In this document: piece after piece, positions 34,661 through 43,099 of the stretch
Layout of the letters: each line of letters begins with the position of its first letter
How positions within the stretch are numbered: position 1 is the first letter of the stretch
Source: Micromonospora echinospora
Lineage (GTDB): Bacteria > Actinomycetota > Actinomycetes > Mycobacteriales > Micromonosporaceae
Length of the DNA stretch: 64,000 bases
Direction of reading: 5' to 3'
NCBI RefSeq assembly: GCF_014203425.1
Contig: NZ_JACHJC010000001.1
Span: 3,622,001-3,686,000, forward strand
Translations under genes and position numbers: made by a program
Notes under the pieces: model-generated
Seen by the model: only the letters and a program-made list of their open reading frames with translations
The model's database searches: none
Told to the model about the DNA's origin: nothing

Positions 34661-35259
34661 CAAGTCAGCCGAAAGCGCCGCTGACCCCCCGCGACCGCTG
34701 GCGCAACCGCGCGATCGCCGTGACCGGCCTGGTCACCGTCTGGGTGCTGCTGTGGGGCACCTTCAGCTGGGCGAACGTGATCAGCGGACTGGTGGTCGCC
34801 GCCGTGTTGCTCGTGGTCTTCCCGCTGCCCCCGGTGACGTTCGCCGGACGGATCCGGCCGGTGCCGCTGCTGAGATTCCTGGCCCGCTTCATGCGCGACC
34901 TGGTGGTCGCGTCCGTCCAGATCGCCTGGCTGGCCGTCCGGTCCAAACACCCGCACTCGGCGATCATCGCGGTGCCGCTGCGGGTGAACACCGACCTCAA
35001 CCTCACCCTCAACGCCGAAGCCCTGTCGCTGGTGCCGGGCAGCCTGATCCTGGAGGCCGACCGGAACACCGGCACCCTCTACGTGCACGTCATCGGCATC
35101 CGCAGCCTCGACGAGGTGGAGCGCTTCCGGCGCGACGTGCTGGAGCTGGAGGGGCGCATCGTCGCCGCCGTCGGCTCGGCCGAGGAACTTGACCTGATCC
35201 GTCGATCCGCACCCACCGGCCCGTCCGGGTCGGTCGAGCTGGAAGGAGCACCGACGTGA
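34657..35259 (+). CDS. mrpE: Na+/H+ antiporter Mrp subunit E
   Basis: A 200-residue protein with N-terminal membrane segments (ITGLV-type through VISGLVVAAVLLVVFPLP) and the MrpE family region FLARFMRDLVVASVQIAWLA, NLTLNAEALSLVPGSLIL. The GTG start overlaps the D stop. It is required for complex assembly in known Mrp systems. Confidence 0.93.
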   Translation: MTSQPKAPLTPRDRWRNRAIAVTGLVTVWVLLWGTFSWANVISGLVVAAVLLVVFPLPPVTFAGRIRPVPLLRFLARFMRDLVVASVQIAWLAVRSKHPHSAIIAVPLRVNTDLNLTLNAEALSLVPGSLILEADRNTGTLYVHVIGIRSLDEVERFRRDVLELEGRIVAAVGSAEELDLIRRSAPTGPSGSVELEGAPT

Positions 35260-35519
35260 CCGTCGTCGCCGTGATCGTCACCGCCCTGCTCGTCGCGGCC
35301 GGTGGGCTCACCCTCGTCCGCATCATCCGTGGGCCGTCGATCCTCGACCGGGCCGTCGCCACCGACGTGCTGCTCGCCGTCGCGGTCGCGGCCATCGCCA
35401 CCGAGGCCGCCTACAGCCGGGACGCCACCGCGCTGCCGGTGCTCGTGGTCCTCGCCCTCGTCGGGTTCGTCGGCTCGGTGAGCGTCGCCCGCTTCGCGTC
35501 CCGGAGAAACCCGAAATGA
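35256..35519 (+). CDS. mrpF: Na+/H+ antiporter Mrp subunit F
   Basis: An 87-residue protein with three membrane segments and the family motif RIIRGPSILDRAVATDVLL. GTG start overlaps the E stop; the last codons overlap subunit G. Confidence 0.93.
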   Translation: MTVVAVIVTALLVAAGGLTLVRIIRGPSILDRAVATDVLLAVAVAAIATEAAYSRDATALPVLVVLALVGFVGSVSVARFASRRNPK

Positions 35520-35914
35520 CGCTCGACACGATCCTGGACACCGTCGCCGGCGTCTGCCTGATCGCGGGCGCCCTGCTCTCCCTGGCCGCCGGCATCGCGC
35601 TGATCCGCTTCCCGGACGTGCTGTCGCGGATGCACGCGGCGGCCAAGCCGCAGGTGCTCGGGCTGCTGCTGGTGCTGCTCGGCTGCGCGTTGCGGCTGCG
35701 TACCGGGGTGGACATCACCACGCTGGTCCTGGTGGGCCTGTTCCAGCTCGCCACCGCCCCGGTCGCCGCGCACATGGTCGGGCGGACCGCGTACCCGCAC
35801 GACGACATCCGGCGGGACCTGCTGATCACCGACGAGCTGTCCGGTGACATCGACCGGATCCGGGCGGACCGGGCCGGTGAGCCGCAGGAGACGTCGCCGG
35901 CCCACACGTCCTGA
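35516..35914 (+). CDS. mrpG: Na+/H+ antiporter Mrp subunit G
   Basis: A 132-residue protein with the MrpG signature LIRFPDVLSRMHAAAKPQVLG and three membrane segments, ending in a charged tail. It is the last gene of the Mrp operon; 32 bp later an amidohydrolase gene begins in the same direction. Confidence 0.93.
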   Translation: MTLDTILDTVAGVCLIAGALLSLAAGIALIRFPDVLSRMHAAAKPQVLGLLLVLLGCALRLRTGVDITTLVLVGLFQLATAPVAAHMVGRTAYPHDDIRRDLLITDELSGDIDRIRADRAGEPQETSPAHTS

Positions 35915-35946
35915 GACTGCGCGCGAGCGCCGAGGCAGGGAGCCCC

Positions 35947-37539
35947 ATGAGCGGCACGGTCTACGAGAACGCCCGCATCCACACGCTCGACCCGGCCCGC
36001 CCGTACGCCGAGGCGATGCTGGTCCGCGGCGAGCGGATCGTCGCCGTCGGTGACCTCGCCGAGTGCCGGGACCGGGCCGGCGGCGGCGCCCGCCGGGTCG
36101 ACCTCGGCGGCATGGCCGTGCTGCCCGGGCTGATCGACAGCCACATGCACTCGGCGTCCTACGTACGCGGGCTGGACCAGGTGGACCTGCGCGGCACGGC
36201 AAGCCTCGACGAGGCGCTGACCCGGATCGCGCGGCGCGCCGCGACCCTGCCGCCGGACGCCTGGCTGCTCGGCGGGCGGTGGGACAGCAACAGGTGGACC
36301 CGGCCGGTGCAGCCGACCCGTACCGACCTGGACCGCGTCTGCCCGGACCGCCCGGCCGCGCTGCCCAGCATCGACGGTCACACCATCTGGGTGAACAGCG
36401 CGGCACTGGCCCGGCTCGGCATCGACGCCGCCACCCCCGACCCGCCCGGCGGGCAGATCGCGCGCGACGAGCAGGGCGAGCCGACCGGCATCCTGCGCGA
36501 GGCGGCGGCCGACGCGGCGTACGCGGTGGTGCGTTCCCCGCACGCCGGTGACCTGGTCGCCCAGTTGCGCGCCCACCTGCCCCGGCTGCTCGCCGCCGGG
36601 CTGACCGGCATCCACGACCTGGACGGGCAGGACGCCCGCGCCGCCTACGAGACGCTGTACGCCCGGGGCGAGCTGCCGCTGCGGGTGCACAAGACGATCC
36701 CCGCCACGGCGCTGGACGAGGCGATCGACAGCGGCTGGGCCACCGGGGACGGGGACCGGTGGCTGAGCACCGGACCGGTGAAGATCTTCACCGACGGCGC
36801 GCTCGGCTCGCACACCTGCCTGATGACCGAGCCGTACGACGGCGAGCCCGGCAACCACGGCATCGCGGTCACCCCGGCCGAGGAGTTCGAGCGGCTGCTG
36901 GCCACTGCCGCCGGGGCCGGCATCGCGGTGGCGGCGCACGCCATCGGCGACGCGGCGAACCGGATGGTGCTGCGGGCGTACGCGCGCTGGCGCGACTCTG
37001 CGGGGCCCGGCCCGGCGGCGCGGCTGCGGCACCGGATCGAGCACACCCAGCACCTGCTGCCGGACGACGTGCCACTGCTCGCCCGCTGCGGCGTGATCGC
37101 CTCGATGCAGCCCACCCACTGCACCAGCGACATCCCGCTGACCAGCCGGATGCTCGCCGGCCGGGACCTCGCCTCGTACGCCTGGCGCAGCCTGCTCGAC
37201 GCCGGGGCCGTCGTGGCGTTCGGATCGGACGCCCCGGTGGAGGACCCCGACCCGTTCTTCGGCATCCACGCCGCGGTGACCCGCGAGCAGTCCGACGGCG
37301 TCCCGCCCGGCGGCGTCGACCCGCAGGAACGGCTCGACCTGGACACGGCGCTGCGCTGCTTCACCGAGGCCGGCGCGTACGCCTCCTACGAGGAGCACCT
37401 GAAGGGCCGGCTGCGCCCCGGCATGCTCGCCGACTTCATCGCGCTGCCCACCGACCCGTACCAGGTCGAACCGGCGGAGCTGCGCGACCTGACGGTGGCG
37501 CTGACGGTGGTCGGCGGCGTGGTCCGCTGGCAGCGCTGA
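35947..37539 (+). CDS. Amidohydrolase family protein, YtcJ-type
   Basis: A 530-residue metal-dependent hydrolase of the amidohydrolase 3 family. It has the N-terminal metal motif [10 protein letters not shown], then ENARIHT-type beta-barrel ends, a HAIGDAAN block, HRIEHTQHL, and the C-terminal [19 protein letters not shown] with the metal Asp. Length fits YtcJ-like members (about 530-550). Substrates of this group are mostly unknown. ATG 35947 is preceded by GGGAG. It may be read through from the Mrp operon, but I see no functional link. Confidence 0.9.
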   Translation: MSGTVYENARIHTLDPARPYAEAMLVRGERIVAVGDLAECRDRAGGGARRVDLGGMAVLPGLIDSHMHSASYVRGLDQVDLRGTASLDEALTRIARRAATLPPDAWLLGGRWDSNRWTRPVQPTRTDLDRVCPDRPAALPSIDGHTIWVNSAALARLGIDAATPDPPGGQIARDEQGEPTGILREAAADAAYAVVRSPHAGDLVAQLRAHLPRLLAAGLTGIHDLDGQDARAAYETLYARGELPLRVHKTIPATALDEAIDSGWATGDGDRWLSTGPVKIFTDGALGSHTCLMTEPYDGEPGNHGIAVTPAEEFERLLATAAGAGIAVAAHAIGDAANRMVLRAYARWRDSAGPGPAARLRHRIEHTQHLLPDDVPLLARCGVIASMQPTHCTSDIPLTSRMLAGRDLASYAWRSLLDAGAVVAFGSDAPVEDPDPFFGIHAAVTREQSDGVPPGGVDPQERLDLDTALRCFTEAGAYASYEEHLKGRLRPGMLADFIALPTDPYQVEPAELRDLTVALTVVGGVVRWQR

Positions 37540-37541
37540 CC

Positions 37542-37577
37542 GTGCCCCGCCCGGACGCCGCTGTCCGGGCGGGACAC
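37542..37577. terminator. Strong bidirectional hairpin terminator
   Basis: A 15-bp stem with one mismatch (37542-37556 pairing with 37563-37577) and a 6-base loop lies between the convergent amidohydrolase and sialidase genes, starting 3 bp after the former's stop. It is the strongest simple hairpin I see between convergent genes in the window. Confidence 0.75.
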
Positions 37578-37582
37578 GGCGG

Positions 37583-39337
37583 TCAGGCGCCCTTCACCCA
37601 GCCGAGGCTGAACCGGGCGAAGTAGATGCCGCCGGTGTCGCCGACCTCGTACAGGTTGCCGACCGTGCCGTCGGCCAGCACCGCCATGGTCGAGTAGCCG
37701 GCGCCGCCGGGCTTCACCAGCGCCCGCGCCGGCCAGCTCGCGCCGTCGTCGGTGGACAGCCGCACGGTGAGGTCGTTGCGCGCGCTCGGGTGCCCGTTGT
37801 TGCTGAACAGCGCCGTGCGGGTCCGCACCGGCGCCCGGTTCGCGCCGACCTCGGCGGGCCGCAGGTAGGACATCTCGTCGGCGTTGCAGAGCGGGTCGGT
37901 CAGCAGCGGGCTGGCCGTCGCCGCGCCGAACGTCGCGCCCCCGTCGGTGGACGTGGCGTAGAAGCGGCTGCGGGTCGAGTTGTGCCGCATGTTCTGCACG
38001 ACCGCGCCGGTGCCGCGCTCGATCGCCTTGCTCTCGTTGATGGTCCCGCCGGCGGATCCGCCGCGCCGCCACGTCGCGCCGTGGTCGTCGCTGTAGATGT
38101 TCGCGGCGTGGCTGGTGCCGGCTGCGTCCCGGTAGGCGATCGGCTGGATCAGGCGGCCGGTGCTGGTCTGGATGCCGTGGCCGGAGGAAAAGAACACCTG
38201 CCGCCAGGTCGGGTCCTTGACCGCCGGGTTCAGCTCCACCGGCGCGCTCCAGGTGGCGCCGTTGTCCCGGCTGGTGATGTAACGCAGGTGCATGCTGTTC
38301 GGGTCGTCGGCGGTGTTCAGGCCGGATCCGCCGGACCAGAAGCTGATGCCGGGCCGGGGGGAGTAGGTGAAGAAGCAGTAGACGACGCCGGTGGCGCGGT
38401 CCACGAGCAGGCTGGGGTCGCCGACGCCCTCGCTGGTGGTGGGCGGGGCGTGGATGACCCGCGGCTGCTCGAAGGTACGGCCGCCGTCGGTGCTGCGGAT
38501 CATCACGATCTGGATGTTGTTGGTGCCGCCGCCGAGGTCGTACGAGCCGTTCACCCGGGCGTCGGCCACGGCGATGACGGTGCCGTTGTTGGTGACCGCC
38601 AGGCCGGGGATGCGGACCGAGGCGACGGTGCCGTTGTACCGGCCGCCCGGGCCGTTGAGGTCGCGGATCACTGTCTGCGTGGTGAGCAGCGTGGTGCTGG
38701 TCATCTGCGGGTTACCGAGGGCCAGGTCGCAGGAGGTGACGCCGCGCAGCGTGGTGTCGAAGCCGGGGGCGGTGACCCGCAGCGTGTACGGGGCGCCGGC
38801 GCCGACGGTCCAGTAGTGCAGGTAGTTGCCGCCGGCGGCGATCGTCCGGGTCCACGGCGAGCCGGCGCGTCCGGGCCACGTGACTGTGAAATCCCGGGCG
38901 GTCGTGGTGCGGTTCTCCAGCGCGAGCTGGAGGCGGCCGTTGGTGCAGTCGAAGCTGGCGAGCGCGGACATGCCGGTGCCGCAGTGGAAGAGGCCGGCGG
39001 TGGTCTCGTCCAGGCCCGTCGGGGTCGTCGTGCGCAGCGTGTACGCGGTGCCGGGCGCGAGCGTCCAGTACAGCTCGGCGCCGGCGCCGGCGGCGACCGT
39101 GCGGGTCCACGGCGAGCCGGACCGTCCGGGCCAGGTGACGGTGTAGGTCTGTGCCGCGGTGCTGCGGTTGTCGAGGAGCAGGAGCAGCCGGCTGGTGGTG
39201 CAGTCGGCGCTGACGGTGGCGATCACGCCGGCGGGCGCGGCGGCCTGGGCGGGGCCGGCGGGCAGCACGGTGAGCAGGGCGAGGACGGCTGCCGCGAGGA
39301 CTGTTGCTCGGCGCGGTATGGCGCGGAGAGGGGACAC
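37583..39337 (-). CDS. Secreted exo-alpha-sialidase (GH33) with two N-terminal repeats
   Basis: About 584 residues. It begins with a Sec signal peptide (RRATVLAAAVLALLTVLPAG, cleaved after AQA). Two tandem repeats of about 80 residues follow, each with TVTWPGR(S/A)GSPWTRT(V/I)AAG, a likely carbohydrate- or wall-binding region. The C-terminal part is a sialidase propeller: the FRIP-type motif SVRIPGLAV and five Asp boxes (STDGGRTF, SRDNGATW, YSDDHGATW, STDGGATF, STDDGASW). It releases sialic acid outside the cell, feeding the transporter and catabolic genes at 43100-52318. I chose GTG 39337 for its GGAAGGAA site four bases upstream; an in-frame start at 39373 has no such site. Confidence 0.93.
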   Translation of the reverse strand: MSPLRAIPRRATVLAAAVLALLTVLPAGPAQAAAPAGVIATVSADCTTSRLLLLLDNRSTAAQTYTVTWPGRSGSPWTRTVAAGAGAELYWTLAPGTAYTLRTTTPTGLDETTAGLFHCGTGMSALASFDCTNGRLQLALENRTTTARDFTVTWPGRAGSPWTRTIAAGGNYLHYWTVGAGAPYTLRVTAPGFDTTLRGVTSCDLALGNPQMTSTTLLTTQTVIRDLNGPGGRYNGTVASVRIPGLAVTNNGTVIAVADARVNGSYDLGGGTNNIQIVMIRSTDGGRTFEQPRVIHAPPTTSEGVGDPSLLVDRATGVVYCFFTYSPRPGISFWSGGSGLNTADDPNSMHLRYITSRDNGATWSAPVELNPAVKDPTWRQVFFSSGHGIQTSTGRLIQPIAYRDAAGTSHAANIYSDDHGATWRRGGSAGGTINESKAIERGTGAVVQNMRHNSTRSRFYATSTDGGATFGAATASPLLTDPLCNADEMSYLRPAEVGANRAPVRTRTALFSNNGHPSARNDLTVRLSTDDGASWPARALVKPGGAGYSTMAVLADGTVGNLYEVGDTGGIYFARFSLGWVKGA

Positions 39338-39374
39338 GGGGTTCCTTCCGTGACGGGGGAGGGGACGGACCATC

Positions 39375-39432
39375 TGTACGACGTCAGATGTCCGATGTCG
39401 GCACGCTAGGCGGATTCACCCCGGGCCGTCAA
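39375..39432 (-). promoter_or_regulatory. Sialidase promoter with candidate NanR-type operator
   Basis: On the minus strand TTGACG (39427-39432) and TAGCGT (39403-39408) are spaced 18 bp, a good promoter. Just downstream at 39375-39388 is TCTGACGTCGTACA, which matches 12 of 14 bases of TCAGACGTCATACA at 43018-43031 in front of the sialic acid operon, in the same orientation relative to the gene served. This position, a little past the start point, suits repression. Confidence 0.55.
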
Positions 39433-39475
39433 GGATCGGTTCCGGTCGACGCCTCGAGTCCGGCTCGGGGAGCCG

Positions 39476-40471
39476 TCAGCGGTCGTGCCCGGGCGTCTCG
39501 CCGAGCAGCGCCTCGCCCATCGCGGTGAGCCGGTGCAGCACGAGGTTGCCGTGCCGCTGGCTGGTGATCAGCCCGGCCTCGCGCAGGATCGTGGTGTGGT
39601 GGCTGGTGGTGGCCGGCGAGATGCTGGCCCGCCGGGCCAGCTCGCCGGTGGTCGCGCCGCCCGCGGCGGCGCGCAGGACGGCCACGCGGGTGTGGCCGAG
39701 CAGCGGGCCGAGCCGGCGTTGCGGGCTCCCGGTCGCCGGTTCCGGTCGCTGCCGCCGGGCCGGGTAGACGAGCGTCGGGGGCAGGCCGGGATCGGCCAGC
39801 GTGATCGGCGCGTGCCAGCAGAAGTACGAGGGGACCAACGTGATCCCGCGACCGTCGAGGTGCATGTCCCGGTCCTCCGGGTAGCCGCTCACGGACAGCA
39901 CCGGCGGATCCCAGCGCGCCTCCGGGCTCAGGTCGTCCAGGATCTGCCCGGCGCCGGTGTCGAGCACCCGGGCCCCGCGCAGGGCCCGGTCGCCGGAGAC
40001 GGCGGAGACGATGTCCGTCCAGTGCGGAGCGACGGCGACCCGGAAGTAGGCGCGCAGCGCGTCGCCGAGGCCGTGCAGGGCGGCGAGTCGACCGGCGGCC
40101 AGGTCGCCCAGCCAGGCACCGCCGAGCGGGGTCACCATCCGGCCCATCTCGGTGCGAATCCGCCGGGTCGGGGTGCCGAGGATCCGGTCGATCCCGTCGT
40201 CGAGGTCGATGACCAGGCTGGGCGTCAGGAAGTCCGGGAAGTACCGCTTGCGGGGCGCGACGGGCAGCAGTCGCTCACGCACCGCCGGGACCAGGCCGGC
40301 TCGTTGCAGATCCGCACGCACCTGCCGGTGCCAGCGGTCGTAACCCGCGTACCCGGCGCGGGTCTGCAGGCGGTGCAGGCTGCAGATGATCTCCCACAAT
40401 GGATCGGGCCGGGTCGCCAGCCGCGTGCGGCTGAGGTCCCCGGCCGTGAAGTGGATGCGTAGCGTCCCCAT
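39476..40471 (-). CDS. ArsR-family winged-helix transcriptional regulator
   Basis: A 331-residue protein. The C-terminal 80 residues form an ArsR-type winged helix (GLLGHTRVAVLRAA-like, GGATTGELARRASISPATTS, HHTTILREAGLITSQRHGN). The long N-terminal region without known catalytic motifs is typical of DUF5937-type actinobacterial regulators. I see no metal-binding cysteine pair. ATG 40471 was chosen because homology seems to begin at FTAGDLSRTRLA; upstream frame is low complexity. Target genes are not evident. Confidence 0.8.
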   Translation of the reverse strand: MGTLRIHFTAGDLSRTRLATRPDPLWEIICSLHRLQTRAGYAGYDRWHRQVRADLQRAGLVPAVRERLLPVAPRKRYFPDFLTPSLVIDLDDGIDRILGTPTRRIRTEMGRMVTPLGGAWLGDLAAGRLAALHGLGDALRAYFRVAVAPHWTDIVSAVSGDRALRGARVLDTGAGQILDDLSPEARWDPPVLSVSGYPEDRDMHLDGRGITLVPSYFCWHAPITLADPGLPPTLVYPARRQRPEPATGSPQRRLGPLLGHTRVAVLRAAAGGATTGELARRASISPATTSHHTTILREAGLITSQRHGNLVLHRLTAMGEALLGETPGHDR

Positions 40472-40605
40472 GACGCTCAGTGTTCCGAGGTGGCCCGCCG
40501 CGCTCAGTCTCATCCATGACATTGACGTACATCGCTGTAGCTGGACCCCGGGCAGCCGGAGAGGGGCGGCAGCCGGACGGCTGCCGCCACCTCGTGGTCG
40601 TGGTC

Positions 40606-41097
40606 TCAGCCGGCGCTGCAGCTCGTCCGCCACCGGTGGGAGGCGATGTTGTCGTTCGTGTTCGCCATGTAGCCGTCGCGGTTGGAGCCCCAGGTGAACC
40701 AGGCCCCGGTGAGGTCGTCCCACGCGTCACCCGCGCCGAGGCAGGCGTACGCGCCGGTGTAGTTGGTGTGGATGTAGAGGGCGACCGGGCGGCCGCTGTT
40801 CGAGTCGTTCCACGCCGAGGACGCCAGGTTGCGCATGCTGGCCCTGTTGTTGTTGTCGCAGTTGGCGTTCTCGGCGACGTTGATCGTGTCCCAGTTGGTG
40901 TCGGCGTTGTACCACCAGCACCACCGGCCCGACCAGTAGGCGTCCTGGCTGACGTACAGGTAGCCGCTGCCGGCCGCCGCGCGCTGGGTGTCGGCGTGCG
41001 GGGTCGGCCGGGGCGCGGCCTGGGCGGCGGTGGCGGTGAAGGCCAGCGCGGCTGCCGCCGCGACCACTGTGGCCAGCACGGCACGTACTGCTCTCAT
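40606..41097 (-). CDS. Secreted I36-type peptidase inhibitor-like protein
   Basis: A 163-residue protein with a Sec signal peptide (ALAFTATAAQA) and a small secreted domain containing YLYVSQDAYWSGRWCWW, four conserved cysteines and many Asn/Trp residues. It resembles the peptidase inhibitor family I36 (Streptomyces metalloproteinase inhibitor, beta/gamma-crystallin fold), common in actinomycetes. Inhibitor activity is not proved by sequence. ATG 41097 has GGAGGG seven bases upstream. Confidence 0.75.
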   Translation of the reverse strand: MRAVRAVLATVVAAAAALAFTATAAQAAPRPTPHADTQRAAAGSGYLYVSQDAYWSGRWCWWYNADTNWDTINVAENANCDNNNRASMRNLASSAWNDSNSGRPVALYIHTNYTGAYACLGAGDAWDDLTGAWFTWGSNRDGYMANTNDNIASHRWRTSCSAG

Positions 41098-41155
41098 GGG
41101 TTTCCCTCCGGTCGGGTCCTGCCGTGGCGGTCCGCCACGGACGTCGTGGGGTGGG

Positions 41156-42112
41156 TCAGCCGGCGGCCAGCGCGGCGCGGGCCCGCGGCAGCGCGGCGGT
41201 TTCGAGGCGCAGCCGATCGGCCACCTCGGTGCGGAACCGCCGTTCGACGGCGCGGCGGTGCTCGGCGTCGAGCCGCCGGGCGAGCCGGCCGAGCCCGGTG
41301 CGCGTGGCGCACGTCGCCTCGCTCACCGCCAGCCCGACCTCGCCGGCCGCGACGGAGCCGGACGCCGGTTCGGGCACCGACGCGCGGGCCGCGGCCGGGT
41401 CGGCGACGTCGTGCCCGGCGGCGCGCATGCACCGCCGCCACGCCGTCACGCCGCCGGCGTAGCGGGGGTCGGCGAGCACCCGGCCGACGCGCAGCCCGGC
41501 GAGGTTGTCGGTGATTTTGACGGCGCGATACCAGCCCGGCAGGTCGAGATAGAGCCGGCGCTCCGCCTCCGAGGTGCAGCTGTGACTGCTGCGGCGCAGC
41601 ACGCCGCCGGCCGGCAGCGTCGCGCGCAGGGCGTCCGGCTCGCCGGGGTCGCCGTTGACCGCGCGTACGGCGGCGGCGCCGCGCTCCGGCGGCAGCTCGC
41701 GGACGTACCGCGCGTTCGGGTCGGCCGCCATCGCCTCCTGGAGCCGGCGTTCCAGGACGCCGCCGTATCCGTGGCGGCGGGCGTAGGACACGTCGTCGAG
41801 GACGTACGGGAACTCACGCAGCTCCGGCACCGGGCGCCGGGGGACCGGCCAGTAGCGGAACCCGCGGCGCTGCATGCAGTCGCGGATCAGCAGCTGCGTG
41901 GCGGCGTACAGCACCTCCGCGGGCGGGGCGGACGGGGGTGGGGCGGACACGGCCGGCGCGCTCGCGGCGGGCGGTCCGGCCGCGCCGCGCTCGTCGGGCG
42001 GCGGTGTGGTGTCCCGGCTCGCGCCCATCGCCCCGGCGACCGCGGCCGCGAGGGCGGCCGGAACCGCGACGGCGTACCACAGTGACCGCACCCGTCGCGA
42101 CACATCCGCCAT
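41156..42112 (-). CDS. Secreted or membrane-anchored protein of unknown function
   Basis: About 318 residues with one N-terminal hydrophobic segment (LWYAVAVPAALAAAVAGAM), a Pro/Ala/Ser-rich linker, and a largely helical charged domain with paired cysteines (DCMQRRGF, SCTSEAERR, RRCMRAAGH, EATCATR). I do not recognise the family beyond secreted hypothetical proteins of actinomycetes. ATG 42112 has GAGG eight bases before it. There is no operon partner. Confidence 0.65.
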   Translation of the reverse strand: MADVSRRVRSLWYAVAVPAALAAAVAGAMGASRDTTPPPDERGAAGPPAASAPAVSAPPPSAPPAEVLYAATQLLIRDCMQRRGFRYWPVPRRPVPELREFPYVLDDVSYARRHGYGGVLERRLQEAMAADPNARYVRELPPERGAAAVRAVNGDPGEPDALRATLPAGGVLRRSSHSCTSEAERRLYLDLPGWYRAVKITDNLAGLRVGRVLADPRYAGGVTAWRRCMRAAGHDVADPAAARASVPEPASGSVAAGEVGLAVSEATCATRTGLGRLARRLDAEHRRAVERRFRTEVADRLRLETAALPRARAALAAG

Positions 42113-42229
42113 GACACCCACCTCGGCCGTCCGGGGCGCCCGACGCGCCCGTCACAAGACAGCTTCGGCACGGGGCGCGCCCCGGGACAGAGGACTTCGA
42201 TCAGGCTCGAACGACAGGTCCCCGGCGGG

Positions 42230-42961
42230 TCAGGGCTGCGCGGCGCGGGCGATGCTCGCCCGGATGGGCGCGTAGTGCTCGGCGATGGCCGAGCGCAGCG
42301 CCGCCGCGTCCCCAGCGGTGAGGGCGGCCACGATGGCCTGGTGCCGCTGGGCGGTGATCACCCGGTCCTCCGGCTCGGTGCGCAGGGTGGGCGCGACGAT
42401 GGCCTGCACCTGCCAGAACGCCTCGGTCAGCTGGACCAGCAGGTCGTTGCCGAGCGGCTCCATCAGCTTCAGGTGGAAGGCCCTGTCGACGTCGAGGAAG
42501 TCCTCGCCCTGTGCCGCCCGGCTGTGCATCTCGTCGGCGAGCGCGGACAGCTCCGACCGGTGCTCCTCGTCCAGGGCGTCGATGACGGTGGCCGCCAGTC
42601 CCTGCTCCAGCGTCTGGCGGATGTCGACGACCTGGGCCAGTACGTGGTGGTCGTCCTCGCCGCTGAGCAGGCCGCGGAACGTCAGGCTCTCCACCAGGGC
42701 GTTGAGGGACATCCGGCCGACGAACGTGCCGTGACCGTGGCGCACCTCGACGATGTCCAGCGCGGAGAGGATCTTGACGGCCTCGCGGACGCTGGAGCGG
42801 CTGGCGCCGACCGCCTCGCACAGCTCCGTCTCGGTGGGCAGGAGGTTGCCCGGCTTGAGGCGGTTGCGCAGGATGTACTCCTTGATCCTGGTAACGACCT
42901 CCTGCCGGCGAGGGCTCGGCCGCTCGGCGCCGCGTAGCGGACTGGCGTCAATGGTCGTCAT
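42230..42961 (-). CDS. GntR/FadR-family regulator, probable regulator of sialic acid catabolism
   Basis: A 243-residue protein with an N-terminal GntR winged helix (RIKEYILRNRLKPGNLLPTE, ASRSSVREAVKILSALDIVE) and a C-terminal all-helical FCD domain (FLDVDRAFHLKL metal-binding Asp/His; QRHQAIVAAL). It is divergent from the sialic acid transporter and catabolic operon, so by position it is a NanR-type repressor with sialic acid or ManNAc(-6-P) as likely effector. The shared region has an operator candidate that overlaps promoters in both directions, consistent with autoregulation. An in-frame start at 43000 exists; ATG 42961 has AAGGGG five bases upstream. Confidence 0.9.
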   Translation of the reverse strand: MTTIDASPLRGAERPSPRRQEVVTRIKEYILRNRLKPGNLLPTETELCEAVGASRSSVREAVKILSALDIVEVRHGHGTFVGRMSLNALVESLTFRGLLSGEDDHHVLAQVVDIRQTLEQGLAATVIDALDEEHRSELSALADEMHSRAAQGEDFLDVDRAFHLKLMEPLGNDLLVQLTEAFWQVQAIVAPTLRTEPEDRVITAQRHQAIVAALTAGDAAALRSAIAEHYAPIRASIARAAQP

Positions 42962-42998
42962 CTGCCCCTTGCCCTTCGTTTCCGAATCTGACACTCTC

Positions 42999-43040
42999 AC
43001 CCTACCGGCATCAGACGTCAGACGTCATACACCTTACACT
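42999..43040. promoter_or_regulatory. Divergent nan promoter region with candidate operator
   Basis: The 7-bp direct repeat TCAGACG-TCAGACG-TCA starts at 43011 and runs into TCAGACGTCATACA (43018-43031), matching the sialidase promoter motif. TACACT (43035-43040) may be the -10 for the operon; on the other strand TAGGGT (42999-43004) with ATGACG 18 bp upstream may serve the regulator. The operator would block both. Confidence 0.5.
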
Positions 43041-43099
43041 TCACATCCCCCAGCGTGAGCGGCGACGCGAGCGCATGAAGAGCCTATGGAGGCATCTAC

